Assembly (NCBI GenBank): GCA_025349905.2
Contig: MU624672.1
Location: forward strand, 1 to 32,667
Length of the DNA: 32,667 nt
Direction: 5' to 3'
Origin: Blastocladiella britannica
Lineage: Eukaryota; Blastocladiomycota; Blastocladiomycetes; Blastocladiales; Blastocladiaceae
The stretch's first letter is position 1. Each line of letters begins with the position of its first letter. This document shows positions 11,310 to 20,773 of this stretch, in pieces. The translations under genes were made by a program, and so were the position numbers. The notes under the pieces are model-generated. The model was not told the origin of the DNA. It did no database searches and worked only from the letters and a program-made list of their open reading frames with translations.

Positions 11310-11400
11310 GACATAGCTCTTGGAGCGACCTGATCACGACCAGCGAGTTGCCTCACTCGCCGCCAATTCTCGTAAAATCTCGTCGCGCAAAACAAAGGAT

Positions 11401-11730
11401 ATGTCGACGACGATGCTCATAAACGACGTGGCCGACAAGATCCTGCTGGCCCTGTTATCGGACAAACAAGTGGCGGACATGCGCGAGGATCCGTCGCTGG
11501 ATAAATCCTTGTCACCCACGGAAAATGATGGGATTGAGCGCGCCATGGAGCGCATGCCTCGCAAGGTCGTCCTTGACTGGTGGGAGGAAAAGTTGTTTCC
11601 GCTGGTGGGCACCGAGCGGGTGATCCTTGTGGATCGCGACGATCCAGACGCCGGAGGGGCCATCAAGTACCTGCGAGTAGGTACCGCCACGACCTTTGAG
11701 TGGGTCCGAGCCTTGGGCGGTGCTATGTGA
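11401..11730 (+). CDS. Hypothetical protein between I78-like copies 1 and 2
   Basis: An unspliced 109-aa ORF with coding-like codon choice (G/C-rich third positions) and a globular-looking product. It starts with a Met/Thr/Leu-rich helix, has acidic stretches, a DWWEEKLFPLVGTERVILVD region in the middle and a short C-terminus with TTFEWVRALGG. I do not recognise a domain. The WWEEKL segment superficially recalls the W(R/K)EKL helix of the I78 neighbours, but the rest does not match. No signal peptide or membrane span is seen. It lies 312 bp after copy 1 and 129 bp before copy 2. The opposite-strand frame is Ser/Arg-rich and looks like the shadow. Confidence 0.5.
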   Translation: MSTTMLINDVADKILLALLSDKQVADMREDPSLDKSLSPTENDGIERAMERMPRKVVLDWWEEKLFPLVGTERVILVDRDDPDAGGAIKYLRVGTATTFEWVRALGGAM

Positions 11731-11770
11731 ATCCTTCAAAAGAGAAAGTGTCAAAAAACCAAAACTGGAG

Positions 11771-11785
11771 GCAAGTGTGTCCGCA
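11771..11785 (+). promoter_or_regulatory. 15-nt motif shared by two I78-like gene promoters (copy B)
   Basis: Identical to 10617-10631. It sits 75 bp upstream of the ATG of I78-like gene 2, in the spacer after the hypothetical ORF. Confidence 0.45.
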
Positions 11786-11859
11786 CCTCCACCTCTTAAT
11801 GGTGCGGTGCGATGACGAAGGTATTTCTTCTCTTGTAGGTGCATTACAGCCTTTAAAAA

Positions 11860-12180
11860 ATGACCCACCCCACAATCGCACAACACCCAATGCGCTTGGA
11901 CCAGGATGAGCTCGAGCGGTGGAAGGAAAAGCTGATGGGCAAAACCATTGTGGATGGCCCCGTCGCCGCCGCCGAGGTGCGCTCCATTACATGTATGAAG
12001 CGCGAGTAATATCATATGAATGAATAAGAATAGGCGGCGACGTCGTTTTCGCGTGCATCTCTTCCCGAAAAGACGCGCGTGATCACGCCCGGAATGCCCG
12101 TGACGCGCGACTACCGGATCGAGCGCATGAATGTGGGCCTGGACGACTCTGGCAAGGTGTGCCAGGTTTACCGCGGCTGA
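11860..12180 (+). CDS. Peptidase inhibitor I78-like protein, copy 2
   Basis: 87 aa from exons 11860-11976 and 12034-12180. It has the same layout as copy 1: a charged Trp helix (ELERWKEKLMGKTIVDG), the phase-0 intron at the same position, LPEKTRVITPG, then VTRDYRIERMNVGLDDSGKV and a final Gly. The N-terminus is 15 residues longer than in copy 1; a second in-frame Met at 11890 would give nearly the same start as copy 1. It carries one Cys (in KVCQVY) that the others lack. Exon 2 matches copy 3 at 21 of 48 residues, so copies 1 and 2 are the closer pair. No signal peptide is seen. Confidence 0.82.
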
Positions 12181-12316
12181 TCTGATCCGCTTGATCGGTT
12201 GAGGGTGACGTGGCGGACGAAAGCTCTCTTTTTTGTTGGGTGAAAATATGAACCAGTTCTCTTTGGCTCGCCGCTGTATCCTATCAATCCGACCACGTCA
12301 TATCAGCAGAACCACC

Positions 12317-12605
12317 ATGTCCGACGCAACCGAATGGAAAGACCGCCTGATGGGCAAGACCCTTGTCGACGGGCCCGTGGCCGAGGCCGAGGTACACCAT
12401 AATTTCTGAGCCTTGATCGACCACTCGATTTGGACTCACCAACCAAAATGGACAACAGTCCACAAGCACCTTCTCCCGCACCGAACTGCCCCAGGGAACT
12501 CGGGTCGTCAAGCCGGGAACCATGATGACCATGGACTTCAAGCCCGAGCGCCTCAACGTCCACGTTGACGCTGCCAGTAAGGTCACCAATGTCCGCAACG
12601 GCTGA
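12317..12605 (+). CDS. Peptidase inhibitor I78-like protein, copy 3
   Basis: 73 aa from exons 12317-12391 and 12459-12605. It begins MSDATEWKDRLMGKTLVDG, is interrupted at the same phase-0 position as its paralogues, and continues with LPQGTRVVKPG and MTMDFKPERLNVHVDAASKV before a final Asn-Gly. The DD(E/S)G turn of the other copies is replaced by DAAS, so the C-terminal loop differs. It is the most divergent copy. It converges on SLA2 with 94 bp between stops, a stretch that includes an 18-A tract (12681-12698). No secretion signal is seen. Confidence 0.82.
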
Positions 12606-12699
12606 GCCGTGTGTCCGCCCTAAGATCCGTCCCAAGATCCTAACCAAAAAGAACGAAAGAAAGAAATATATGATATACACAAAAAAAAAAAAAAAAAAT

Positions 12700-15677
12700 T
12701 CACTCGACATTGTGGTACGACGTCTTGCGCATCTGCGCCAGCACCGACCGCGCCGCCACCAGCTCCTTTTCGAGGGTCAGGATCTTGACCTGCTGCTCCA
12801 TCTCCTGGGTCTTGAGGTCGTGGATCGACAGACTGGCAAAGTTGGCCATCACCGAGTCCTCGTGCAACTTGCGGGCCGCGTCCTTGGCCGCCTTGACCAG
12901 CACGCGGGTGGCAGTGGTCACGGCCCCCGCGGCAGCCTCGAGCTTGTCCTGGGTGCGCGACCCTTCGATCGACTTGACGCGCGACGCCGCCACCAGCTGA
13001 GCGGTAGCAGCGCCCACCTCGTTGGCGGCCACCACCAGCTGTTCCATCGACTTGGACCCTTGCACCATGCCATCGGCGGTCTCCACCAGCAGCGACGTCG
13101 CAAACGCCACCGCCTTGGCCGCCGAAATCAAACCCTCGGTCCACCGGTGATGCTTCTTGTAGAATGCGGCCGCGGACCCGCCCGTCTTGTCCTTGCCGTG
13201 GGCCGCAATCTCCTGCTGCGTGAGCGTCGCGCATCGAATCAGATTGGCAATGGCCTGAATCAGCGCCATTGCCGCCGCCAAGATCGCCGAGTGCACCTGC
13301 ACCTGCGCGGGCGACGCGTCCAGCAGCGGCGTCGACAGGAGCGCCTGCAGCTTAGCCGACGCCTCCTCGATTGCGCGAGCCGCCGACTGCATCTCCGAGT
13401 CCACCAGCGTCTCCAAGTTGGCACCAGGAGCCATCACCGACGACTTGTTGGTCACCAGCTTCTCAATCACCACCGCCACCCGCTGCAACTGCGCCGCCAC
13501 CGACTGCGTCAGCTGCTGCACGTGCATGGGCCGCGCCGCCGCGTCGAGCGCCCCCAAAGAGGACGACTGCAGCGCCTGGAACATGCGCGCGGACGCCATC
13601 ACCGCCTGCTTGCCCGTGAGCACCACCTCCTCGATCAGTGCGTCGTCGTCCGTCAGCCGCGTGCACCCTTTGATGTGGGAGAGCAGGCCGCCGAAATTGT
13701 ACGTGAACGCGTTGGCCGAGGTGATGGCCTGCGACTGGTCGCCGCCCACCAGATACTGCACAAACGACTGGGCGAAATGCGCTGCGTCGCCGGTCACCTG
13801 GTCCACCACTGATAGCGTGTACTCGGGGGTGGCGGTCACGTTGCCGACAAGCGCCGGGTTCTCGAGCTCGGACCCGGCCTGCGCGACCTTTTGCGCGCAC
13901 GCGGCCAGAATCGCGTCGAGAATGGCGTCCAGCCGCGCCGCGTGCGTGCGCTCAATGTGCGCCAGCTCGGCCGCGCCCGTACCCGACCCTTCCTCCAAGC
14001 GCCGCTTCATCTCCGACAGCGCCATCAGCGACTGGTCCATGCCGGCCTGCAGCAACAACACCTCCTCTTCCTTGTCGCGGCGCAGGCGCGCCAGCTCGGC
14101 CTCGGCGTTGCGTGCGGCCGAGCGCAGCGACTCGACCTCGTCGTCCGACTGCCGGCCCATCTCGGCCATGGTCTTGAACTTGTCGCGCTGGGCCATGAGC
14201 TCGGCCAGCTGCAGGTTCTTGGCGTTGAGCTGTGCCTGCAACTTGTTGATTTGCTCGGCCGAGACGGTCCCCTGCTGGTTCCGGGCGGCCAGGTTCTTGT
14301 AGTTGGTGAGCAAGTCTAGGTGCTCTTTACGCAGCTGCGCGTAAAGCTTGGCGAGTGCCTCGTACTTGGCCTTCCATTGCGCGAGCTCGTCCTGCAGTGC
14401 GCGCACCGCGTCGGATTGCTGCCCACCCAACGCGTTGATTTGCTGCTGCACCTCGCGCAATTTAGCGTCGTACTGCTGCAGCATCATCTGGTCGCGCTCG
14501 TACTGCTCGCGGGCGCGCATAAGCTGCTCGCCCAGCGCCGCCAGCCGCGCGTCGCGCTCCCGCACCGCATTCATCCACTGCTCCTGCTGGGCTGAGGAGG
14601 CCAGCGCCGCCTGCTGCTCGGCCGCGCGCTGCCGCTCCATCTCCAGGTCGCGCTCGCGCTGCTGCTGGTCGGCATGGAACTGCGCCCACAGGTCGGCCTG
14701 CGTGTCGTCGCCGGCGCCCGTGTCGTCGTCCTCGAGCTCCTGCGGCGGCGTCGGCGGGCGCGCCGGCGGTGGGGGCACCACCGCATCCGTGTCGTACAGC
14801 GAGGGCGGCTGATCACCCAGGCTCGGAATCGTGATCAGCGACGTCACGTACCGGTACTGCGCGGCGTTGGCGTAAAAGTCCTTGAGCATAAAGTACTGGG
14901 TGCGGTACGCCTGCCGCAGCGGTTCCAGGGCCTCGAGCGACCCGACACGTGCGTGGATCGCACGCATCATGGACGTGATGAACCGGTAGATCGCATACGA
15001 CTCTTCTACCAGCGGGACCAGCGCCGACAGCCGGCACTCCATGTTGGGCGACGCCTTCAGCGACGCAAAGACCGTACGCTGGAACCGGTCCAGGTGGTTC
15101 TGCAGCGTCATCAGCTCCGAGATCGTCTCGTAGCCCTCGTTCGGGTCAGCCGTGCCCTTGAGCGCCGCGTACTCTTCGTAGTCAAAAGTGCCCGTGAACT
15201 CTGGGTGGATCCGGTGGAAATGCAGCTTGTACTGGATGAATTCGAGGTATCCCTTGATGAGGTTGGAGTAACCTGTTTTATTTCTGATACTGAGTACTCA
15301 TGCTTTTACAAAGAATAATGGATAAGGGTACCCTGGAAGTTGGTCACGAGCATGCGCGGCAGCGACTCGAGCCAGCCCATTTCGCCAATCGACTCGGGCA
15401 AGGTTGCCGGGTGGCCCTGGCGGATGACCTTGTGGGCGGTGATGAGGGCCTTGAAGCACTGGATCTCGGACGCCAGCAGCGGCGAGTTCTTGAGGCCGAC
15501 CCAGAACGGCTGGCTCGTCTTGTGGTCCCAGGTGTACATGATGCAGGTGCGGACGTGCTTTTGCTTGGGCGAAGTTTCGTCGGGCGACGTGGCCTTGCGA
15601 ATGGCCATCAGCAGCTCCGACTCGGACTTGGCGCGGCTCACGGCGCGGCCCATGCCGCCAGTGGGGTTTGGGTACAT
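12700..15677 (-). CDS. SLA2: Endocytic adaptor Sla2/Hip1R (ANTH, coiled coil, I/LWEQ)
   Basis: Sla2 links clathrin-coated pits and PI(4,5)P2 membranes to actin at endocytic sites. Two exons (15332-15677 and 12700-15272) give 972 aa, close to yeast Sla2 (968). The N-terminal ANTH domain (about 1-280) includes an SKQKHVR-like lipid-binding helix region, and intron 1 splits a Gly codon just before SNLIKGYLEFIQYKLHFH. The domain ends with DPNEGYETISELMTLQ. A Pro/acidic linker is followed by a long coiled coil rich in Gln, Arg and Glu (about 320-600). The C-terminal I/LWEQ (THATCH) actin-binding module includes HHRWTEGLISAAKAVA, then TADGMVQGSKSMEQLVVAANEVGAATAQLV, and a terminal latch helix. Long plus-strand ORFs over this gene are shadows of GC-rich coding sequence. 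Confidence 0.95.
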
Positions 15678-15825
15678 TTTGCTTACTACTTTACTATTAC
15701 TTTATTGCGTCGGTTCTTGTGTGGCGGAGAGAGGGGACGGCCGATCGAGAATACAATAGAAATTTATTTAGGCTAAAAGAAACGATGACGGCCGAGAACA
15801 GCAGGCAGTACGCTCGCTCCCTCAC

Positions 15826-16280
15826 TCACTGGTTCTGCTGTTGTGCCTTGCTGCGGCTCTCCAAGAGTTTGCCGACCTTGTAGCTGACATCAAAGAACTT
15901 GGATACGCAGCGGTCTGTGCACACCGACTCGCCCTTTGTCATCGTGCCCTCGTAGTACGCGCCGACAATGCATTTCTCGTGGCACAGCTTGCCGAGTCTA
16001 TATTTGGATGGTTATCAGTCCAGCATTACATTTACATTTCCATTGGCCACGACGTGGTTGCCCCCTCTTGCTTCTCGTTTGAAGCACTCGATAGAAAGCG
16101 CCGGCTCCATTTGCTCGTGCATTCGGTTTGCACTAAAAGGATACCAAGCCAAATCAAGAAGTAGAAAAGGCTACCTTACCGGTTGAACATGTCGCTCATG
16201 ATTTCCATTTCGGCCTCGGCGGCCATCACCGCGGGGGACATGCCATATTGTTGCTGCGGGGACGAACGGAGAAAGCTCAT
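15826..16280 (-). CDS. TIM10: Mitochondrial intermembrane space chaperone Tim10
   Basis: Tim10 forms a hexamer with Tim9 that escorts carrier proteins across the intermembrane space to TIM22. Two exons (16180-16280 and 15826-15997) give 90 aa, the usual length. The twin CX3C motif is at C39-x3-C43 and C60-x3-C64 with 16 residues between pairs, and the preceding MAAEAEMEIMSDMFNRL matches the Tim10 N-terminal helix better than Tim8, 9 or 13. It has no cleavable presequence, as expected for import by the Mia40 disulfide relay. The intron is 182 nt, the longest in the window; its size is unusual here. It is divergent from COX13. Confidence 0.92.
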
Positions 16281-16641
16281 ATTTTGATTGATTTGAAGTT
16301 GTTAAAGAGAGAACTGGACTTTGAATACCAAGACTGCCTCCACTTCCATTGCTACTGCAATCCGGCCAAGCACGGTCCATTGGGGGGTGGCCTTTGGCAA
16401 CTGTCCGCTGCACCTGCACGATCCGACTTGACTTGCGTCCAAGAAAAATGTTGGAATCACGTGCATGATATTTTCAACAGTTTTTTTTTCGGCGAGAATT
16501 TTGCGACAAAATTTTCACTCTTTGTCGTACTTTGCGTTATTATACAACCATCAGGCTGCCAGTACATTCTTTTCAATAAATAATAGCGTAAGGACGACTG
16601 CTCACCTCAATAAGACGATAGATACACCAAACAAAAACAAA
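16281..16641. promoter_or_regulatory. Shared TIM10/COX13 intergenic region
   Basis: This 361-bp stretch lies between the start codons of two nuclear genes for mitochondrial proteins. It holds an inverted CCAAT (ATTGG at 16379-16383), about 99 nt upstream of the TIM10 start and facing it. It also holds a palindromic E-box TCACGTG (CACGTG at 16458-16463), 179 bp upstream of COX13. CCAAT is the site of the HAP complex, which controls respiratory genes in fungi, and CACGTG is bound by Cbf1-type bHLH factors. Binding here is inference. Confidence 0.5.
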
Positions 16642-17126
16642 ATGTTTGCCCGCCTCCTCACCCAGCCCGTCCGCCGCATGGCCACCGTGACCGCCGAGCC
16701 GCGTATTGCCGAGTCGGGCAAGAAGCTTCTCGAGGCTGACGCTGCCCACGCCAAGGCTGCTGATGGTACTCTCTCTTTATTTGTATCGTCCTTGACAAGA
16801 TTTAAACGAAAAAATAAAAATATCACAGCCAACGGCGACCTCTGGATCAAGATCTCGTGGTTCGTCGGCATGCCCACCCTCCTCCTGACCACCATCAACG
16901 CCTGGCGCCTGTACACGGAGCACGAGGAGCACCTGGCCCACCGCGAGCTCAAGTTCGTGGCCTACCCGTACCTGCACATTCGCAACTCGCGCTTCTTCTG
17001 GGGCGATGGCACCAAGACCGCGTTCTGGAACCGTATGTTATCTCCTTCATTTTTTATGGGTTGGTTTGGTCAATCTCACCGCGAAATATAACAGCCCGCG
17101 TCAACGCCGACCCCGAGCAGGAGTAA
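16642..17126 (+). CDS. COX13: Cytochrome c oxidase subunit VIa (Cox13)
   Basis: A nuclear-encoded accessory subunit of respiratory complex IV in the inner mitochondrial membrane. Three exons (16642-16765, 16829-17032 and 17095-17126) give 119 aa. The N-terminus is an Arg-rich, acid-free presequence (MFARLLTQPVRRMATV). A single membrane helix spans about residues 50-70, then comes a conserved block with HEEHLAHRELKFVAYPYLHIR and FFWGDGTKTAFWNP, and the protein ends NPRVNADPEQE as the family does. The last intron splits the Pro codon of the NP pair. The stop codon overlaps a donor-like GTAAGT, which I treat as chance. Confidence 0.94.
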
Positions 17127-17378
17127 GTCTCTCTCACTCTTTCTGTCCGAGAAATGAGGATTTGTTTTTCGATGTATTTTTTTCCAGCTGCCCTTTCCTT
17201 TCTTTTTTTCTTTTTCGCTCGCGCTTACGAACATCTTGGATTGGAAGAGAAGGGCAATGGGCGAGTACCTCGAGATATGGATTCCTTTTTTTATTTCTAC
17301 TCCCCACCCCCACCTTCTTTTTTATACTTCGTCGTCAAATATACGCCCCCTCCTTTGAAATGCGGCATGGTCGTTTTC

Positions 17379-18251
17379 TCAAATCCCTGCGGCACCACTG
17401 CCACGTAGTCGCGACATGGACTGGTACCGGTCGCGCACGAGCGGCAACGGTGCGCGAGTTGGTGACCGCACCGCCGGTGCAGCGGTTGGAGGAGGTAACA
17501 GCAGCGTTAGTGGCGCCATGCCCGAGATCCCCGATCGCGCATTAATGCCACAGATCCACCCGTCGTCAAACACCGTCTCGACCACCACCTGGTCGCCGGG
17601 CATCAGATCCAACTCGTCGGGGTTCGACGGCGTGTACGGCCAGTGCGCGACTAGTACCGTGTCGGTGGCGACACTGATGGGCACCATTGGAGGTTTGATC
17701 GCGGCGGTGGCTCCTGTTACTGCAGCGAGTACGCTTGGGTACGGCCGCGATGGGATCGGCATGGCCAGGATCGGATCCGTGCTGCTGCTGCAATTGCTGA
17801 CAGTGCTGCTGATGCCATGCCCGCCATTCCACGCATCAACGTACGCCGGGATCAGGACCGCGGGAGCTGGAGCGGCTCGCGGCGGACTGGACGAAAAGAT
17901 TACGGGCGGAAGCGGCGTCTGCGGTCCATAAGCGGCCGACATGGACTCGATGCGAGGAGTGGGCTTTGCAACTCCTGAGGGGTGCTGCTGCTGCTGCTGC
18001 CCTTGATCAAAAACGGCAGGTGCTATAAAAAAAAGAGAGAGAATGCTCCAAATCAGTTTGTGAGGACAGGATCCGATCAAACTGAAATATGTACATGGAA
18101 GTGACGTCGCAGACGAAGTCGGCAAATGCAACGCAGCACCGGCTTCAGCCGACTGCTTCCGAATCCGAGACAATAAACAGCAGGCGCCAAACAAGAAGAG
18201 CACGCCGGAAAACACCATGGCCAGGATCCCCCAGGGCAGATCCGATGTCAT
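17379..18251 (-). CDS. Single-pass membrane protein with an SH3 domain
   Basis: 266 aa from exons 18095-18251 and 17379-18022. One hydrophobic segment at about residues 5-27 is followed at once by SRIRK, suggesting a signal anchor with the rest in the cytosol. Then come a Gln/Pro/Ser-rich linker and one SH3 domain (about 175-229) with an ALYDY-like AHWPYTPSNPDELDL, a GD turn, DDGWICG, and a closing P-x-x-L strand. The C-terminus is Pro/Arg-rich. Layout recalls fungal plasma-membrane SH3 proteins of the polarity or fusion type (for example Fus1, Sho1), but Sho1 has four spans and I see no close match. The intron is 72 nt and in frame, so retained transcripts would add 24 residues. An upstream exon for an ectodomain cannot be excluded. 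Confidence 0.75.
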   Translation of the reverse strand: MTSDLPWGILAMVFSGVLFLFGACCLLSRIRKQSAEAGAALHLPTSSATSLPCTYFSLIGSCPHKLIWSILSLFFIAPAVFDQGQQQQQHPSGVAKPTPRIESMSAAYGPQTPLPPVIFSSSPPRAAPAPAVLIPAYVDAWNGGHGISSTVSNCSSSTDPILAMPIPSRPYPSVLAAVTGATAAIKPPMVPISVATDTVLVAHWPYTPSNPDELDLMPGDQVVVETVFDDGWICGINARSGISGMAPLTLLLPPPTAAPAVRSPTRAPLPLVRDRYQSMSRLRGSGAAGI

Positions 18252-18582
18252 TGGAGATACGCGAGTCTGAGTTTGTGAGGTTGAATGCGCGGTATATTCT
18301 CTGGTTGGGGTATTTGCATCGTCTTTCCTCTGGACAGAGAGTTGTAAGAGTTGCGTGGTTCTGCCGCTGGAGTGAGAGAGGGGAGTCGATCCGACTCAGA
18401 GTCTGGATTACACATGGAAAAAAAAAACGCCGAAATGACTCGCTCAACCTTTCTTTTACTGCTGGCAGGGAAGAGTACCTGGGCACAAAGCTAAGCTATT
18501 AAAAGTGGGAAAGCTTTGTTGTTGTTGAGCTCAAGTGTGAAGATTCCCTCTTTGCCAAAATTGTGCCAAACTTCTTCGAAAA
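18252..18582. promoter_or_regulatory. Divergent intergenic region, SH3 gene / DPH1
   Basis: This 331-bp region between divergent start codons has no TATA box or recognised motif that I can find. The minus-strand frame over it (18145-18486) is partly a shadow of the SH3 gene exon. Confidence 0.4.
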
Positions 18583-20175
18583 ATGGATTCAACAGCCGCA
18601 CCTGCCACCACCACCAGGACACCCAAGAAGCGGTTTGTCGGCAGCTCAAAGAAAGTGGATGCGGTTGTGCGTGCTGCCTCAGGCGACACCCACGCTTCTG
18701 TCGAGGACGCGTCCGGCGCGATGGTCATGCTCGGTACGTCCATTTCCTTATTTATCAGAGCCAAAATTATATTGATGAGAAATTTGCCAGGCCCAAGCGA
18801 CCCAACCGCTTCGTCAGCGCCCGGAAAGCAAAAGCGCGGTGCCGTTCCCGACTCGATTCTGCACGATCCCCTACTCAACGCCGCCGTCAAGGCGCTCCCG
18901 GCCAACTACAATTTTGAGGTGTACAAGACTGTGCACCAAATCATCGAATTTGGTGCCAAACGCGTGGCCCTTCAGCTGCCCGAAGGCCTGCAAATGTTTG
19001 CGTGCATCTTGTCGGATATTTTCGAACAGTTCACGGGCGTCGACACCATCATCATGGGCGACGTCACGTACGGCGCGTGCTGCGTGGACGATTTCACTGC
19101 CCGCGCGCTCGGGTGCGACTTTTTGGTGCATTACGGCCACTCCTGCTTGAGTACGTTTTTTCACTTTTTTTTTAAAGACGGCAACATTAGCTCACGCTCA
19201 CGACCTCAATAAGTCCCCGTCGATGTTACGAGCATCAAGACGCTGTACGTGTTTGTCGACATCCAGTTTGACGTGGGCCACTTTGTCGACATTGTGCGCC
19301 ATAACCTGGAACCGGGATCGCGCTTGGCGCTAGTGGCCACCATCCAGTTTGTCGGCAGCTTGCACGTGGCACGCACGCAGCTAGCCGAGTGGTTCACGGT
19401 CACGGTCCCGCAAATCAAGCCATTGAGCCCGGGCGAGATTCTGGGTTGCACGAGCCCACGGCTGACGGACACGGATGCCGTCCTGTACGGTTTTTTTCTT
19501 TTTCATTGTTCTTTGTTATTAACACAGCAAAATGCACTTAGCTACCTCGGCGATGGCAAATTCCACCTCGAATCGATCCTGATCCACAACCCGGACCTGG
19601 CCGCGTATCGCTACGACCCGTACTCGTCGATTCTGACGTCCGAGACGTACGACCACGCGGACATGCGCGCGGTGCGTCAGGACGCGATTGCGGCCGCGCG
19701 CACTGCCCGCAAGTGGGGCGTGATTCTGGGCACGCTTGGCCGCCAGGGCAGCCCGGCGATTCTGGAGTGGATTCGCGAAGTGCTCTCGGCCCGAGGGATT
19801 GCAGTGGTGACGGTGTGCATGTCCGAGATCTTCCCAGCGCGTCTGGCCGAAATGGACGACGTCGAGTGCTGGGTGCAGGTTGCGTGCCCGCGGCTGTCAA
19901 TCGACTGGGGCCGGTTCTTTGCCCGTCCGCTACTGTCGCCGTACGAGGCGGCGGTGGCGCTGCAGGAGACTGAGTGGCGCCAGACGTACCCGATGGACTA
20001 CTATGCGCGCGAGGACGCGTCGGGACCGTGGGGCGTCAACTGGCACCGAAAGTCGACACGTCCTGCTCGGCCGTCCAAAAAGGCGGCGGCGGTTGCTGTT
20101 GCTCCTGTTCCATCATCAAGCGCATGTGCCGGTGGAGCGACCGACAGTTGCGGAAGCGGCAGCTGTCGTGCATGA
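18583..20175 (+). CDS. DPH1: Diphthamide synthesis subunit 1 (2-(3-amino-3-carboxypropyl)histidine synthase)
   Basis: With Dph2, Dph1 forms the radical-SAM-like 4Fe-4S enzyme that transfers the aminocarboxypropyl group to the EF2 histidine, the first step of diphthamide synthesis in the cytosol. Four exons (18583-18733, 18791-19150, 19214-19484 and 19542-20175) give 471 aa. Seen are [13 protein letters not shown], then [12 protein letters not shown] with the first cluster Cys (147 or 148), YGHSCLIPVD across intron 2 (C169), and [12 protein letters not shown] with the third cluster Cys (C376). All three introns begin GTACG. The C-terminus has an unusual short Cys/Gly/Ser tail with four Cys, three of them as C-x7-C-x4-C when the pattern ACAGG...DSCGSGSC is read from its first Cys. 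Introns 1 and 2 have lengths divisible by three. Confidence 0.94.
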
Positions 20176-20197
20176 AGCACTGCATCCAAAATCAATT

Positions 20198-20773
20198 TTA
20201 TTTGTTGGCACCACCACCACTCAGCTTACCAAATTCGTCCAGCTCGGGCATCTTGAGGATTTTGCGGCCATGGTTCTCGGCCACAATCTGAATCATGGCC
20301 ATGACCTCCGTGTCGACGTGCGCCGGGACCGTCTTTTTCTTGGTGGCCCAGTAGTAAATGTCCCAGTCGTTCTCCTCCAGCAGCGCGTCGTACACGTCGA
20401 GCTGTTCGCGCGTGAGGGAAGCCAGATGCTCGCGCGCAAACGTCGACAGCAGCAGGTCGCACTCGAGAATCCCGCGCTTGCGCGACTGCCACACGAGCCG
20501 CCGGCGCTTGGAGTCGTCCGACTCGTTGGGACGCTGCACGGGGCGAAACAGGATCGGGTCGTACGTGTCGTCGGTGGGCGGGTGCATGTCCCACGGGTCC
20601 TTGACCTCGAACGACTCCTTGGGCGGTGCCGGTGGGGTCGCGTTGCGGATGGGCGCTGCTGTTGCTGCTGCCGACGTGCTCCTGGCAGTAGAGGATGCGC
20701 TGCGAGCCGTTCCCAGTCGCAGCAGCGAGGGCCAGGCGGCACCGGCGCGAAGGATGAGGGTGCGAGCCAGCAT
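20198..20773 (-). CDS. SDHAF2: Succinate dehydrogenase assembly factor 2 (Sdh5)
   Basis: SDHAF2/Sdh5 (yeast EMI5) promotes FAD attachment to the flavoprotein subunit of complex II in the mitochondrial matrix. A single exon encodes 191 aa. The first 40 or so residues are a presequence rich in Arg, Ala and Ser (MLARTLILRAGAAWPSLLR). The family core is at about 90-160: SKRRRLVWQSRKRGILECDLLL, then LDVYDALLEENDWDIYYWAT. The start chosen is the Met at 20773; an upstream in-frame Met adds a non-mitochondrial-looking stretch. Upstream, an inverted CCAAT pair lies at 20895-20899 and 20923-20927. It converges on DPH1 with 22 bp between stops. Confidence 0.93.
   Translation of the reverse strand: MLARTLILRAGAAWPSLLRLGTARSASSTARSTSAAATAAPIRNATPPAPPKESFEVKDPWDMHPPTDDTYDPILFRPVQRPNESDDSKRRRLVWQSRKRGILECDLLLSTFAREHLASLTREQLDVYDALLEENDWDIYYWATKKKTVPAHVDTEVMAMIQIVAENHGRKILKMPELDEFGKLSGGGANK

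Noticed and set aside
12565..13812. 415-codon plus-strand ORF over SLA2
   Set aside because: It is Arg/His/Leu-rich, antisense to well-conserved I/LWEQ coding sequence, and is a by-product of high GC in third positions.
17121..17190. Possible extra COX13 intron: donor GTAAGT overlaps the stop and an acceptor CAG lies near 17189
   Set aside because: The protein already ends where Cox13 homologues end; the extended reading would be Phe/Ser-rich and unlike the family.
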